DNA of 64,000 nucleotides, from positions 54,802,275-54,866,274 of the forward strand of contig CM068377.1 of assembly GCA_034770075.1 (NCBI GenBank), read 5' to 3'. A model generated the notes under the pieces. That model saw only the letters and a program-made list of their open reading frames with translations, was not told the origin of the DNA and did not search any database. How positions within the stretch are numbered: position 1 is the first letter of the stretch; the number at the start of each line of letters is the position of its first letter. The position numbers and the translations under genes were made by a program. Positions 21,098-32,901 of the stretch are shown here, piece by piece. The stretch is from Aralia elata (lineage: Eukaryota > Streptophyta > Magnoliopsida > Apiales > Araliaceae).

Positions 21098-22345
21098 CCT
21101 TGTTTGGATATCACTGGTTCCATTGTCCAGTTGTCGATGGTCATATCAGACGGAATGCGCTGGATGAAAGGTGGCCTCACATCGGAAACTTCCCCGATGA
21201 CCACGGCCACATTGTCTGAAACCCTCTTCGTACCTTCTTCAGGAATAATTAGCCCCGCCCAATCGATGACAGTCACACTTTGTTGGGCTCCCGGTGGCGT
21301 GGTAACATCCTTCCCCTCCTCATTGCCTGTTAACTGTCCGGGGATATAGCACCTGGTTTCGAACCTTTGCGCGATCTCTTGTAGGAAACTTTCCTTCTTG
21401 GTTGACTCATCATTTGTGGGGGGAAATTCTTCACCCCCTGTCCCAATCACAGGCTTGTTAGTTCCCTGTTCATTGTTGACCTTGGTCACCGGATTACCAG
21501 CCAGTCGAATCGGGGCCACGCCTTGACGGTGTCTCCGTGCTATGCCTTCATGATATCCCAACCCTGCTTTACCTATCTGATGGGGCCGTTGAATGGGCTC
21601 GGTGATTCCTTGACTGCTCTTTCCTAACCCCTGTCCAGGTTGGAATTTCATTTTCATCATTTCCTTTGCAACGAAGGTAAGTTCTGGAGAGACCCTAGGT
21701 TTCATGGCTGGAGCCCCCAGGCATCTGTAGTGGGCAGTGCTGATTTCCAGCACCTGAAAACTGGCAGGTGCCGCCGACTCGTCCACATTAATCACTGGCA
21801 GGCCATTCCTGGGAAGAGAAGGGTCATCACACTCCGCTGAGATCGTCACCAGATTCCCGTCGATGATAAGTTTGATTTGCTGGTGTAGTGTGGAAGGAAC
21901 TGCCCCGGCCATGTGTATCCACGGCCTCCCCAATAACAGGTTATAACTTGCCGCAATGTCTAGGACTTGGAAAGAGATATCAAAAGTACAAGGTCCTATT
22001 TCCACCAGCAATTCTATCTCTCCAATTGTATCCCCCCGGGATCCGTCGAAGGTTCATACCACCACATGACTGGCCCGTAGGCGCTTAGGGTTGATGTTCA
22101 TCTTTTGCAATGTACTGAGGGGACAGATATTCAACGCCGATCCCCCATCAATCAGCACCCCATTCATAATATAACCTGAGGAGATCAACGCAATATGTAA
22201 AGGTTTTCGATGCCCCCTTCCCTCTTTGGGGATATCATCATCTGTAAATGATATTACATTACTTTCCAACATATGGTCCACCAGATGGCTGAAACTTTCC
22301 TTGCCGATCTCTTTGGGAACGTATGCCTCCTCTAGGACTTTTGCC
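21098..22345 (-). pseudogene. Aspartic protease and G-patch region of Ogre/Tat pol
   Basis: The minus-strand frame shows AYVPKEI, HLVDHMLESN, then the protease site VLIDGGSALNICPLS (normally DNGSA; here DGGSA), the flap/second motif LLLGRPWIH, and a G-patch (KFQPGQGLGKSSQGI, then LGYHEG). A G-patch after the protease is typical of Ogre/Tat elements. The frame is cut by TGA at 22054-22056, between ASHVVV and TFDGS, fitting CGA to TGA. Upstream, coding resemblance stops at about 22345, where the inverted gag fragment begins; the further N-terminal part of the 182-residue frame ending at 22054 is antisense of that gag and not real. Confidence 0.85.
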
Positions 22346-22353
22346 AGAATTTT

Positions 22354-22744
22354 GCAGCTGCACAGGTGAATTCCCCAATGAGCGAGTCGGAGATGGTGAT
22401 GACCTTCGTCGACATTCAAGAGGCACCTTATTATGAGCGGGTTATATCGGGGATTGGAAGACATTTTGCCGAGATAATTAAACACGGAGAAATGGTGGAC
22501 ATGGGGTTGAAATCTGGTAAGATTCGGGATTTCACGGCTTTGGAAACAGCTGCAGAGCAAATCCAGAGCGGAAACTATGGCAGCACTTCCCGTAGGGTCC
22601 AAAAGAAAAAGGAAGAAGATGTTTCTCTCATTCTCCAGGGATCTTCTAGAAAGGCAGAAAACAATCCTCCAGTACAGGTGCAGAGAGTGGGGCCATCCCG
22701 ACAGCCTAACATCACTGATCAGAGGGCGGATGGGCGTAGGAGAT
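22354..22744 (+). pseudogene. Inverted gag fragment of an Ogre/Tat element
   Basis: The plus-strand frame contains MSESEMVMTF, YYERVISGIGRHFAEIIK and GEMVDMGLKSGKI, the C-terminal part of a Tat-lineage Gag. It lacks Gag's N-terminus and is cut at 22744 by the truncated LTR of the next element. It is head-to-head with the minus-strand protease; the junction region contains the palindrome GCAGCTGC (22354-22361). Most likely it is the element's own gag turned around by a rearrangement, though a second element cannot be excluded. Confidence 0.8.
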
Positions 22745-23704
22745 TCTTCAAAAGTGGTTTTATTTCTAGTATTTCCTTCTTATTTTGTAAATCCAATATG
22801 ATGATATATAGATCAAATTTGATGTTTATTGGAATTCCCATGAACTATAACTAATTTTCTAAGATTTCAATGGAACCCAATACATAGTTTGAATTAATTT
22901 CTCTCTTTTTGATATTGGTTAATTATTTGTGACTGAATATCATAATTTGTGCTTGATTTATTAATTACCTAGCTAGTAATTACCTTGGGAACCTATATGA
23001 AATTGAGAAATGGATTATAGTGTTAAGACCTTGTTGTGATATCATGTGAAAATTTAGATATTCCTATGGGTAATTTATGAAATTAAGTGACGTGTGTTTT
23101 ATTTATTACCCTCATGAATAGATAATTTGATTGTATTTAGAATAGACATATACCTAAATACCACATGTATCCATTTGAGAATCCATACTTAATGATTCCT
23201 ATTGCGAAAGTTGGTAATTAATAGGATGATTAACGAGATTTGGTGATATGTGTCTTGTTAATTATTCTTGATATTGGATTCTTTATAGTGTGTAGAATAG
23301 AGATATATCTATACACCGCATTGGGAAATACGTATTTGACCATCGAGAGAGGCTTGTATATACTTGTGATTTTTCAGATAATGATTTTTATGATTTAATT
23401 AGTTGAAAAGAGAGAGTTAGGACATTTCAATGAAGTGTTAGGGGGAATTGCAATCTTAGACTTGTTAATATTAGATTTAATTATATTAAAGCTTTTCATA
23501 GTTCTTTGATTATTTGTTATCTTCATTAATGCAAAACAAACAAAAACAATTATCATTTGTTTAAATAAGATTGAGATGATAAATGGTTAGTACTTGGAAA
23601 ATATTAGTAATAATTCCTCGTGGGATCGATACTTTACTTACTCTTTATTACTTGTTGACCGCGTATACTTGCGCGTAAATTGTCGTTATATTAATCGGAC
23701 AACA
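22745..23704 (+). mobile_element. Truncated 5' LTR of Athila-like element
   Basis: It matches the 3' 960 bp of the LTR at 27088-28959, ending TTGACCGCGTATACTTGCG...GGACAACA. The breakpoint on its left is TCTTCAAAAG. No gene is present. Confidence 0.85.
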
Positions 23705-23837
23705 AGTTTTTCTAGTGTTTTTCCAATATTAGTCATAATCAAATTAGTCCTAATTTAAACTTGTATATAAATTTGCTTTTAGTTTATTTTATCATTTAGT
23801 TTTCTATTTTAATGCTTTCTTCTTTGCAAGGTACACC

Positions 23838-24911
23838 ATGGATGACTTTGTTGATCAATGGCCGTATATATGTATGACTCAACCAAGGGAAACTGGGATT
23901 GATAGACTCAATGCATTTTATGCATTGTTAGCACAATTTGAGATGCTTTCGAGGAAGGTTGATGCTTTAGAAGCACAGAATATTCAAAGTGTGGTAGTGA
24001 TTTGAGATTATTGTGCTGGAATCCATCCGAATCACCAATGCACCATTGGTTTCGAGTCGGTATGGTATGGTGGCGACTTCGGCGATTACCACAACAGTTA
24101 TGACTATTCCAATGATTATCATCATAGTTGGGAAAATCATTCGGATTTTTCATGGAGCCATAATAATCAACTTCAAACCTTTTCTCCAAGCCAATCATAC
24201 ACTTTAGACTTTCAGGATCAAGCTCCTATTCAAGAAGAGAGGATGTCAAACTTTAAGGAACTTGTGTCCATGATCATGACTTCGAATGAGAAGATGTTGA
24301 AAAGTTAGGAAATGTCAATTTGAAATCTTGAGGACCAAATTGGGGAACTTATCAACGTCATTAGCAATCTTCCTCAAGGTGAATGGCCCTATGACATGGT
24401 TCTTGAGATTGATGGGCGACCCACGCCAAATCTGCAGCTGGATGAGCCACAAAAGATAGAAATAGAGGAGACAATTGGAGATAAAGAAAACATAGTCGGC
24501 GAAGAGATTTGTATGAGCTCAAATGAAGATGAGTCAATTGTGTTAGTGCCCCAAGTGCATTCTCCACCAAAGTTCAAGAATCCAGTCAGTTTTGCAAAAC
24601 CGTGTCCGCTTGGTAGTCATGTCATCGACAAAGCTCTATGTGACTTAAGAGCTAGTATAAAGTTAGAGTCATGGTGTGATGATGCAGGGGTCCAAGAGAA
24701 GAAAGTTGAGGATCCAATTGTGTTTGAGAAGCTTCAAATCAATATTCCATGTACAGAAACATTAGAGCAATCTCCTAGTTATATGAGGTTCATAAATGAG
24801 ATTGTATCTACAAGTGACAAGCTAGGTGAGCTTGAAACTATAACTCCTACTGAGGAGAAGCCCTCAAATATTACATGGTTATCAATGGATGGTGGATTCC
24901 TCAAATTTTGA
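23838..24911 (+). pseudogene. Athila-type Gag/protease remnant
   Basis: Starting at MDDFVDQWP, the frame shows the Gag C-terminal knuckle-like CAGIHPNHQC, a Tyr/Asn/Asp-rich spacer, MSNFKELVSMIMTSNEKM and NLEDQIGELIN, then LQINIPCTETLEQSPSYMRF and SFAKPCPLGSHVIDKALCDL, which resemble the Athila pre-protease and protease segments. The order of the last two blocks is altered from the usual (the protease-like block comes first), which points to rearrangement. At least three stop codons interrupt the first part; 24396-24911 is open. No RT follows. Confidence 0.65.
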
Positions 24912-25231
24912 AGGGCAATTGGATAAAAACAGGGAGTTAGTCAGGCCGAGGACTATAAACCAAGCGCTCGATGGGAGGCAACCCATTCATTTCCATTCAT
25001 TTGTATTCGTTGTTTTTCATTATTGCATTTTTAAAGTTTTCAAGTTATGTGTGTATTTAGTTAGTTAAAGTTAAAGTTTTAGGATTAGATTTGCTTGCTA
25101 TGTCTCAACACAATCTCAATGTTGTATATTTAATCTTTGATATGTTGCATTTATGCAGGTGTGGGGCATTGGGAATGATTGCTAAACTGAAAAGCTAAAA
25201 ACATCAAGTTTTGGGATACAGGGGGTTGGTG

Positions 25232-25340
25232 CCTCGGTGGCAAAATGAAGAACAAAATTCCCGCCCCAGCGGCGATCTCGCCCCGACGGCAAAATGCAGT
25301 ACAACTTCTCGCCGCGACGCGAGCTCGCCCCGGCGAGATG
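25232..25340. repeat. GC-rich dyad words in Athila-like internal region
   Basis: Words of the type CGCCCCAGCGGCG, CGCCCCGACGGC and CTCGCC-CC-GGCGAG (25324-25337, perfect 6-base arms) lie in AT-rich sequence. They share the core GCCCCGGC with the chromovirus-type LTR word at 4812. Confidence 0.75.
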
Positions 25341-26494
25341 CATAAAATCTAGTTTTTGATGTTCTTTCCAGCTGATCGTTTCCATTCCTTTTCTTCCTAA
25401 GCCGGATTGGATTGTCATTCCTAAGCACTTCCAAACTCATTCTTCCCCTCGCCCACACGGATTCATCTTCAACCCACTAAGCATTCAAAAGTATTCATCT
25501 CCAAATTGAAGGTACTAAATAAACAACTTTTTTTTGCCAACATAAAGCAAGGTACTCACTCCAATTTTTGCATACAAGTAAAATAAATTTGTCAATTGTG
25601 ATGGGTATTCTTGGTTAGTTAAACTATTATACTTGGATTTGTATTGGGTAATCATGCAGTATCATATTTGGATAAATGTAAATTGGTTGCCCAATTGAGT
25701 TTGTCTTGGCTCAATTGTGGAGGATTTTGGGTTATTCATTGCTATGATTTGATTGAATATACAATAACTTAGCAATTTTTGTTGAAACTGAGTTTGGGGG
25801 AGGTATTTAATGAAGAATTTTAGTCAGTGCGCATTACGTAGTCAACGAATTGTCCAAAAGAAAGTTGGCCTGATTGAGCATTGTTTGGTAAGGAATTGCT
25901 ATGTTATTATCCGAATGCCGCCCCAATGCATGTTCCTGAGCCACAACCGTTACCAGTTTATCCACCATCAGACTCAAATGTTTAGAAGGCTATGGTCGAG
26001 CATGACGCTTGGCCAATAAGGGAAGTTCTTAGTTTTCATTTCTTTATCTTATAAACAATGAGGACATTGTTCACTTTGAGTTTGGGGGTGGATCATATAG
26101 CATTGGCATCATAGCTACACAACATGTGTTAGTTATTTGTGCATTTTAGTTTTGTTTGCTATTTTGAATTTTTTTTAATTATTTTTAGGATGTGTCTCTT
26201 GAGCATTGTTTTAATTTGATTTGAACTACAATTCATGGTCTATGATAAGAACTTGATTGAATAGTTTCTAACTCATGAAAAATAGATAAATGTTGCTTAG
26301 TCTATGTGCTTAACGTAATTGTTAGTTATTGATTTGCTTATGAATCCTTCCACCTTTTATTTACCCATGTGTATTGAGCTAGTTGTTTCATTTGGATGGC
26401 TTTTATGACCGAATGCTTGTGGGAGTTATCATTAAGCTCTAAAAACTCGTTTAAACATCACTCAAAGCAATGTATCCAAGTTTGATTTGTTGGT

Positions 26495-26708
26495 CATGTG
26501 GTGAGTGAGATGGAGCGTAAAACGCACTCACTCATGGACACATGCGTAAGGGAGATAGAGCGTAAAACGCACTCTCTTATAATTGTGATTAAAAGAAAAT
26601 TGTATTTTTTCAAATCTTGCGTTGGGTTGAGATGGAGCGTAAAACGCACTCACCCACAAAAGTGGACTTAGGATAAGATGGAGCATAAAATGCACTTACC
26701 TAGAGTCC
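26495..26708 (+). repeat. Array of four hairpins with conserved tip and covarying stems
   Basis: Four units (26495-26544, 26547-26579, 26623-26656, 26664-26708) share GATGGAGCGTAAAACGCACT or a variant. Each tip is a 4-bp stem and 3-base loop, GCGT-AAA-ACGC; in unit 4 it is GCAT-AAA-ATGC, a compensatory pair change. The outer stems differ between units yet pair in each: TGAGTGAG/CTCACTCA plus CATGTG/CACATG (unit 1), TAAG..AGA/TCTCTTA (2), TGGGTTGAG/CTCACCCA (3), GGACTTAGGATAAG/CTTACCTAGAGTCC (4). Confidence 0.8.
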
Positions 26709-27073
26709 TTTGATTTCATATTTTTAGAAATTGTGATTTGTATACATTTGCGGTGAGTGATGTGTTAAGCATGTAGTTTTCGTGGTTTATTTTGATTATT
26801 TCATAAGGTAATGTGGTTGCATAGTTTCATCCGAGCTTGATTGGTTTAGTGCTATTAGGTACTCACACACACACGGAAGAGACCTAAAGCAAGCTATGAC
26901 TAGCTCATTGTAAATCTAGACTTGCAACATTTTGAAAGTTTCCTTGAGCTTTCATGTGTTTATGCTTTGAGACCATTGTGTAAACTTTTTAACTCATTGC
27001 TCAAGATAGTTTTTATTAGAAGTGTTTAATTTTTATAGTTTGTGTGTTTTGCATGAGGACAAGCAAATGTTTA

Positions 27074-27087
27074 AGTTTGGGGGTATT
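27074..27087 (+). other. Polypurine tract of Athila-like element
   Basis: AGTTTGGGGGTATT directly precedes the LTR start TGATGAGTG at 27088, as in Athila-related elements. Confidence 0.75.
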
Positions 27088-28959
27088 TGATGAGTGTGTT
27101 TTATACACACAAATTGGGTACTTTTAGTCTTGATAATTTGTAAGTCTTTAGCTATTTCGTTTGGTTTTATGTGTTTTCATCTTATTGTTGTGTAATGTAG
27201 TTTTGTATCACTTTTATATGTTTTTGTAGGCAATTATGTGTTTTTACGTTGTTTTGTAGGAATTGAAATAAAGGCCCCTTGGATCGATGCATTTTGGCTT
27301 GAATCTAGCATTCCCGCTGCTTGTTTCTCAATTTTACCCATGATCCAATCCGAATCTCTCAAACGTTAACCTCAAAGAACGAAAGTTATAGATCTTCATC
27401 TCAACTTTCCAGAACATCCGGAATCATCTATTTTTAAGTTCGTATGAGAGAGTTATGGTAATTTTACCATCGGATTTTGCATGCATTTTGCACAATAGCT
27501 ACTTCCAGGACAATTTATGCCTTTCTCCGGCCATTATCTCGACGAGCTCCAGTTATGAAAGTTGTATAGCTACTTCTTATCTTTTCAGAGCCTACTTAAT
27601 CGCCTTAATCCGAGTTCGGACGAAGAAATTATGGCCATTTTACTAATAGACATCAAAACTAATTTTGGCTACAGATGCGAGCTCGCCGGGGCGAGCTCCC
27701 CAGGCCATTTTTGGCGCCGGGGCGAGCTCGTCGCGGACAGCAGCAGATTGTGCGAGTTTTTTGGTCATTTTTGGTGTGCTAAGCTAGGGTTACTCACACC
27801 AAACACTTATAACATATCCAGGGGCTCGAAAATCAGCATCTAGACTTGTGGAGGCGGCATATAAACATCAAATTGAAGAGAAATGAGCTGCAATACAAGG
27901 AATTTCCAGCAAAATCAAAGGAACAATTGAAGAAAGGAGTACTAAATCAAGGAGGAAAGCTAGAAATCATCAACCCTCATGCAAGCAACATTGGAAAATC
28001 TTCAAAAGTGGTTTTATTTATAGTATTTCCTTCTTATTTTGTAAATCCAATATGATGATATATAGATCAAATTTGATGTTTATTGGAATTCCCATGAACT
28101 AGAACTAATTTTCTAAGATTTCAATGGAACCCAATACATAGTTTGAATTGATTTCTTTCTCTTTGATATTGGTTAATTATTTGTGATTGAATATCATAAT
28201 TTGTGCTTGATTTATTAATTACCTAGCTAGTAATTACCTTAGGAACCTATATAAAATTAAGAAATGGATTATAGTGTTAAGACCTTGTTGTGATATCATG
28301 TGAAAATTTAGATATTCCTATGGGTAATTTATGAAATTAAGTGACGTGTGTTTTATTTATTATCCTCATGAATAGATAATTTGATTGTATTTAGGAAAAA
28401 CATATACCTAAATACCACATGTATCCATTTGAGAATCCATGCTTAATAATTCCTATTGCGAAAGTTGGTAATTGATAGGATGATTAACGAGATTTGGTGA
28501 CATGTGTCTTGTTAATTATTATTGATATTAGATTCTTGCTAGTGTGTAGAATAGATATATATCTATACACTGCATTGGGAAATACGTATTTGATCATCGA
28601 GAGAGGCTTGTATATACTTGTGATTTTTCAGATAACGATTCTTATGATTTAACTAGTTAAAAAGAGAGAGTTAGGACATTTCAATGAAGTGTTGGGGAAA
28701 ATTACAATCTTAGACTTGTTAATATTAGATTTCATTATATTAAAGCTTTTCATAGTTCTTTGATTATTTGTTATCTTCATTAATGCAAAACAACAAAAAT
28801 AATTATCATTTGTTTAAATAAGATTGAGGTGATAAATTGTTAGTACTTGAAAAATATTAGTAATAATAATCCTCGTGGGATCGATACTTTACTTACTCTT
28901 TATTACTTGTTGACCGCGTATACTTGCGCGTAAATTGTCGTTATATTAATCGGACAACA
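27088..28959 (+). mobile_element. 3' LTR of Athila-like element (1.87 kb)
   Basis: It runs from TGATGAGTGTGTTTTATACAC to GGACAACA. It includes a perfect 20-bp dyad at 27679-27698 (GAGCTCGCC-GG-GGCGAGCTC) with a second word GGCGCCGGGGCGAGC ending near 27729. The terminal motif TTGTTGACCGCGTATACTTGCGCG is shared with the solo LTRs at 29448 and 33286 (split here: TTGTTGACC, then CGTATACTTGCG). Confidence 0.88.
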
Positions 28960-29400
28960 TGGTATTATTGGGATGTATTTTGAATGGTTGATACATTTTG
29001 GCTTTAAATGAGAATTTAGAGCTTTTTAGCTATACATCATGGCATTAGCAGTCCTACACAACATTGCAGGTGCACCACTTTGTATGTAATTTCAAATATA
29101 GGTTAACCACAACTTTTTCTTTTCTGAAAAATGTTGTGTGTACAGCACAGTTACAACGATTTTTACAAAATAAACATTGTGGAATCATACCATTTACAAT
29201 GTTTTCAAGCATCCAAGAATTTATGGAAAACAAATATACAACATTTTTTAAGAAAAAAACGTTGTGTCATGTGTCAAACTACAACATTTTAAAAACGTTG
29301 TATAAATGTGTCTAATAGATGACACAGTTAATCTCGACGTTTCTGGGGGACCAATTACAACGTTTTTTAGGCGTTATATATTTACTATTTTCTACTGGTG
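28960..29400 (-). mobile_element. CACTA (En/Spm) transposon end
   Basis: The right boundary at 29400 reads, on the minus strand, CACCAGTAGAAAATAG, close to CACTA terminal repeats. Behind it are many subterminal ACAACGTTTT / AAAACGTTGT motifs in both orientations (for example 29176, 29261, 29290, 29358), the usual transposase-binding architecture. The other end is not visible; the Athila-like element abuts at 28959. It sits in copia integrase sequence that resumes at 29401. No transposase is seen. Confidence 0.6.
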
Positions 29401-29447
29401 CCTTCTGGGGTTATGTCCTAGAAACAGCTGCATATCTACTAAATAAG

Positions 29448-31020
29448 TGATGAGTGGGTTTTAGATCTATGAATTGAGTACATTTGGCTTGATAATTTAT
29501 GAGTTCTTAAGTATTTTAAATTAGTAGTAGATATTTATTGTGTTTTTATGTTATTTTGTAGGAATGAGCAAGGAAACGCAATCCGAACATCTTTTGGAGT
29601 ACAACATGCGAGCAAATGCGAGAAGTGAAGATTGCAGGGCTTTTAACATTAAAATGGATGCATGTTCTTGGATTGAAACTTGGATTTTATTGTAGATTTA
29701 CTTCTTAGCTTTCCGGAACATCTTGAATCACCACAATCGGAGTTCGGATGCGAGAGTTATGACATTTTTATTAACAGAGATCAAGGTTTGGAGTTGTCAT
29801 TTAAATAGCAGTCACTTGAAGCTCAATTTCAACCATTTTCCAACATGAATCTCTCAATTCTCAACGAAGGAAAGTTGTAGATCTCGTCGAGAGCTTCGAT
29901 TTGATAGGTGGAAGGCCCCGTAACTCCTCCCGGATCAATGGTTATGACCATTTTACCAATAGATGTTCGAGCAGAATTTGGTCGGGCGCGGTCGCGCCGG
30001 TTCCAAGTGTATTTTGGGCACGGCCGCGCTGGTCTACAGAGTGAAAAACATGATTTCTGGCACTTGGGCGCGGCCGCGCTGCTTCCTAGGCCAAATATGG
30101 GCGCGACCGCGCTATGTCGGGTTTTTAAAAAGCTTATTTTTAACCTAAATTGAATGGAACAAGGATTGTAACTTCTAATTGGTTTAGGACTTTAACTAGA
30201 ACCCATAAATATATGATGTGAGGCATAGAATAGAGAGATTTTGCTACTTTTTGCTAACCCTAGTTTGGGAGAAAGAGAGGGAGGCTTGAAGCAATTGAGC
30301 AAGCAAGAAGGATTCATCACAAGAGCTGAAGGAGAGACTCAAGGATTGCAATTCACACATTCTATTCTCTTCCCTAATCTTTTATTTTGTATTCTTGAAT
30401 GCTTTATCAATTGTGGATTATGGATTTTAATTCAATCATGAACTAATTTCTTTTTAAGATTACAATGGATCTTAATGCGTAGCTTTTATTAATATGCTTC
30501 CTTGGTTAATTATTGTTGATTATTATTAGATTGTCTATTATGATTTGTGATTAATTGCTTAATTGTCTGATCAACAATTACCGTGGTAATCTATATGAAC
30601 TCGAGAGATGAATTATAGATTTAGACCTAATCATAGTAGCATGTGATTGTGTTTTCTGCATATGATGGAATTCATAATTTGTGTCTAGGATAGAGATATA
30701 TCTACACGCCGCATGTAATCTGAAAAAGAATCTGAGCTTCAAATCCTTTTTAATTGTAATTCACATTAAGGAAAATTGTAATCTTAAGCCTTTTTATCTG
30801 AATTCAATTCTTGGTAGTTAGTAATTAGTTAGTTTAGTACTTTATTTTCAAAATTCAAAATCTTTTATCGAATTATTTAAATAAAATTAATTTGATTATG
30901 AGTTAGTATTTGGTTATTATTATTAAATAACTCTCTGTGGGTTCGACACTCTCTTATCACTTTATTACTTGTTGACCGTGTACACTTGCACGTATTTATT
31001 GATTGCTAAATCGACAAACA
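29448..31020 (+). mobile_element. Athila-like solo LTR with target-site duplication ATAAG
   Basis: It starts TGATGAGTGGGTTTTA and ends CGACAAACA. ATAAG flanks it at 29443-29447 and 31021-31025; removing the insert restores copia integrase reading LLNKVTSKS. Four GC-rich dyad words (GCGCGGCCGCGCT type) lie at 29983-30113, upstream of a TATA-like CCATAAATATATG near 30205. No internal region remains. Confidence 0.93.
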
Positions 31021-31025
31021 ATAAG

Positions 31026-32901
31026 GTAACCTCAAAATCTATCCCTAAGACACTATATGAGTTATGGATAGGGAGGAAACCTAGTCTTAAGCATGTTAAG
31101 ATTAGGGGTTGTCCAGCTTATGTGAAAAGGTTTCAAAAGGATAAGTTTGGGACAAGATCTGACAAGTGCAGATTTGTGGGATATCCTAAAGAAAGTTTAG
31201 GCTATTAATTTTATAATCCTACTAAGCAAAAGATGTTTGTTGAGAAACACGCTGCCTTCTTAGAAAAGAAGTTTATCTTTGAAGGGGCTAGTGGGAGGAA
31301 AATAGATTTTGAAGAAGTTCAATAACCACAAAACACTACAAGTCAATTAGAGGAACCTGTAGATAGACCTATTATATCACAACCGAATCGTAAATTTAGA
31401 AGAGTACCAAACATACCTGGGAGGCATGGATTCATCATAGACGATGATGTACACATCATAGAGGATGATGATCCAGTTATATACAATGAGGCTATGAGTT
31501 GTAAAGACTCAAAGAAATGGCAGATGACCATGAAATTCGAAATGGACTCCATGTATGAGAAACCAAGTGTGGACTTTGGTTAACCCTCCAGAAGGTGTAA
31601 AGCCTACAGGGTGTATATGGGTCTTTAAGAGAAAGACTAGAGCAAATGACAAAGAGTTGTCCATCATGAAACCTTCTCATCGGTACTAATGCTCAGGTCC
31701 ATTTGGATTTTGCTTGCGATTGCAGCTTATTATTACGAAATCTGACAAATGGATGTGGAGACGTCCTTTCTCAATGGGAAACTTGAGGAGAATATATGTA
31801 TACAGCCAGAGGGATTTGTTTCAAAGGTTATAGCAAATCAAGTATGTAAGCTAGAATGATCCATTTATAGATTAAAATAAGCTTATCGAAGATAGAACAT
31901 TCGTTTTGATGAGACAATCAAAGAATTTGATTTTATCAAGAATAAGGATAGACCATGTGTGTACAAGAAGATCAGTAAGAGTGCAGTGACATTCCTAGTA
32001 CTATATATTGATATACTACTGATAGGAAATGACATACCAGTGCTACAAATCAGTAAAGATATTATTGTCTAAACATTCCTCCATGGAAGATTTGGGAGAA
32101 GCATCTTACAATTTGGGGATAAAGATCTATATAGATAGATCTAAAAGGATGCTCGGCTTGACCAAGGAATGTACATTGATTTGATGCTAAAATTGTTTAG
32201 CATGGAAAACTGTAATAGAGGTCTTATACTGATGAGCCATAGAGTGTATCTCTCTAAGAAATCGTCTCTAAAGATACCTGAAGAGCGAGATCACATGAGT
32301 AACTATCATGTATGCAATGATATGTACGAGACCAGATATTACTTATGCACTAAATGTGATAAGCAGATATCACTCCATTCCTAGAGAAGATCACTGGAAA
32401 GCAGTGAAAAATATCCTAAAGTACTTAAGAAGAACTAAGGATGTGTTTATCATTTATGGTGGGTCTGAATTGAAACTAGAGGGCTATACAGACTCAAGTT
32501 TTTCAGACTGACCAAGACGACATCAAATCCACTTTAGGGTATGTAATTACCTTGAACGGTAGTGCAGTGAGTTAGAAGAGTTCCAAGTAGCAAAGAGTTG
32601 CTGATTTAGTGACAAAGACCGAATATATAGCTGTAAGTGAAGCTGCAAAGTTGGTTGTTTGATGAAAAGTTTATTATAGAACTTGGAATGGTTCCTAAGT
32701 CTTATCAGGGATCCAAACATGTGTTGCGGCACTTTCATTTGAAGAATCATTGAAAGCAGAAAAGTCTCTTTAGTGAAAGTGGAATCTCAATACAACATTG
32801 CAGATCCATTTACTAAACCATTATCCAACAGTAGGACGATCGCACTTAGAAAATATGGGTATAAGATACCAGGGCGATTGGCTTTAGTGCAAGTGGGTGA
32901 T
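31026..32901 (+). pseudogene. Copia pol remnant: integrase end, RT, RNase H
   Basis: Recognisable blocks are LKHVKIRGCPAYVKRF (post-integrase), IIEDDDPVIYNEAMS (RT entry), QMDVETSFLNGKLEENI, AVTFLVLYIDILLIGND and, near the end, CRSIY-type decayed RNase H sequence. Many stops and shifts interrupt it. The RT active site, normally YVDD, reads YID-ILLIGND: one Asp codon is missing in frame, as it is in the minus-strand copia at 42000. Confidence 0.8.

Larger units (their letters stand above)
9105..22345 (-). mobile_element. Ogre/Tat-lineage Ty3/gypsy element (copy 2), 5' end lost
   Basis: On the minus strand the order is protease with G-patch, an intron, RT, RNase H, archaeal-type RNase H, integrase, accessory region, 35-bp array, polypurine tract and 3' LTR. 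Two RNase H domains, no chromodomain, a G-patch and an intron between protease and RT together identify the Ogre/Tat group (established family traits). Gag and the 5' LTR are missing: at about 22346-22354 the minus-strand coding abuts an inverted gag piece. The accessory region carries plus-strand PMD and DUF7745 genes, antisense to pol. Coding is interrupted by several nonsense codons and one frameshift, so the copy is dead. Confidence 0.88.
24912..27087 (+). other. Non-coding 3' internal region of Athila-like element
   Basis: At 24935-24990 the GACTATAAACCAAGCGCT...GGGAGGCAACCC block normally found at the end of Athila pol shows where pol was removed. The rest holds GC-rich dyad words (25232-25340), a four-hairpin array (26495-26708) and three polypurine-like tracts with GTTTGGGGG (about 25791, 26077, 27074). 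I see no recognisable env-like ORF; the 69-residue frame at 25810 is unsupported. Confidence 0.6.
22745..28959 (+). mobile_element. Athila-like Ty3/gypsy element, pol deleted
   Basis: A direct repeat joins 22745-23704 with 27999-28959, about 960 bp, near-identical. The full 3' LTR is 27088-28959, so the 5' LTR has lost about 910 bp at its left end. The internal region holds an Athila-type gag/protease remnant, the short post-pol block, and a long non-coding tail with PPT-like tracts; the RT to integrase region is missing. The left truncation coincides with the broken gag fragment, so no target-site duplication can be read. Confidence 0.85.

Noticed and set aside
22366..22602. N-terminal half of the 182-residue minus-strand protease frame
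   Set aside because: It is the antisense of the plus-strand gag fragment; protease resemblance begins only below about 22345.
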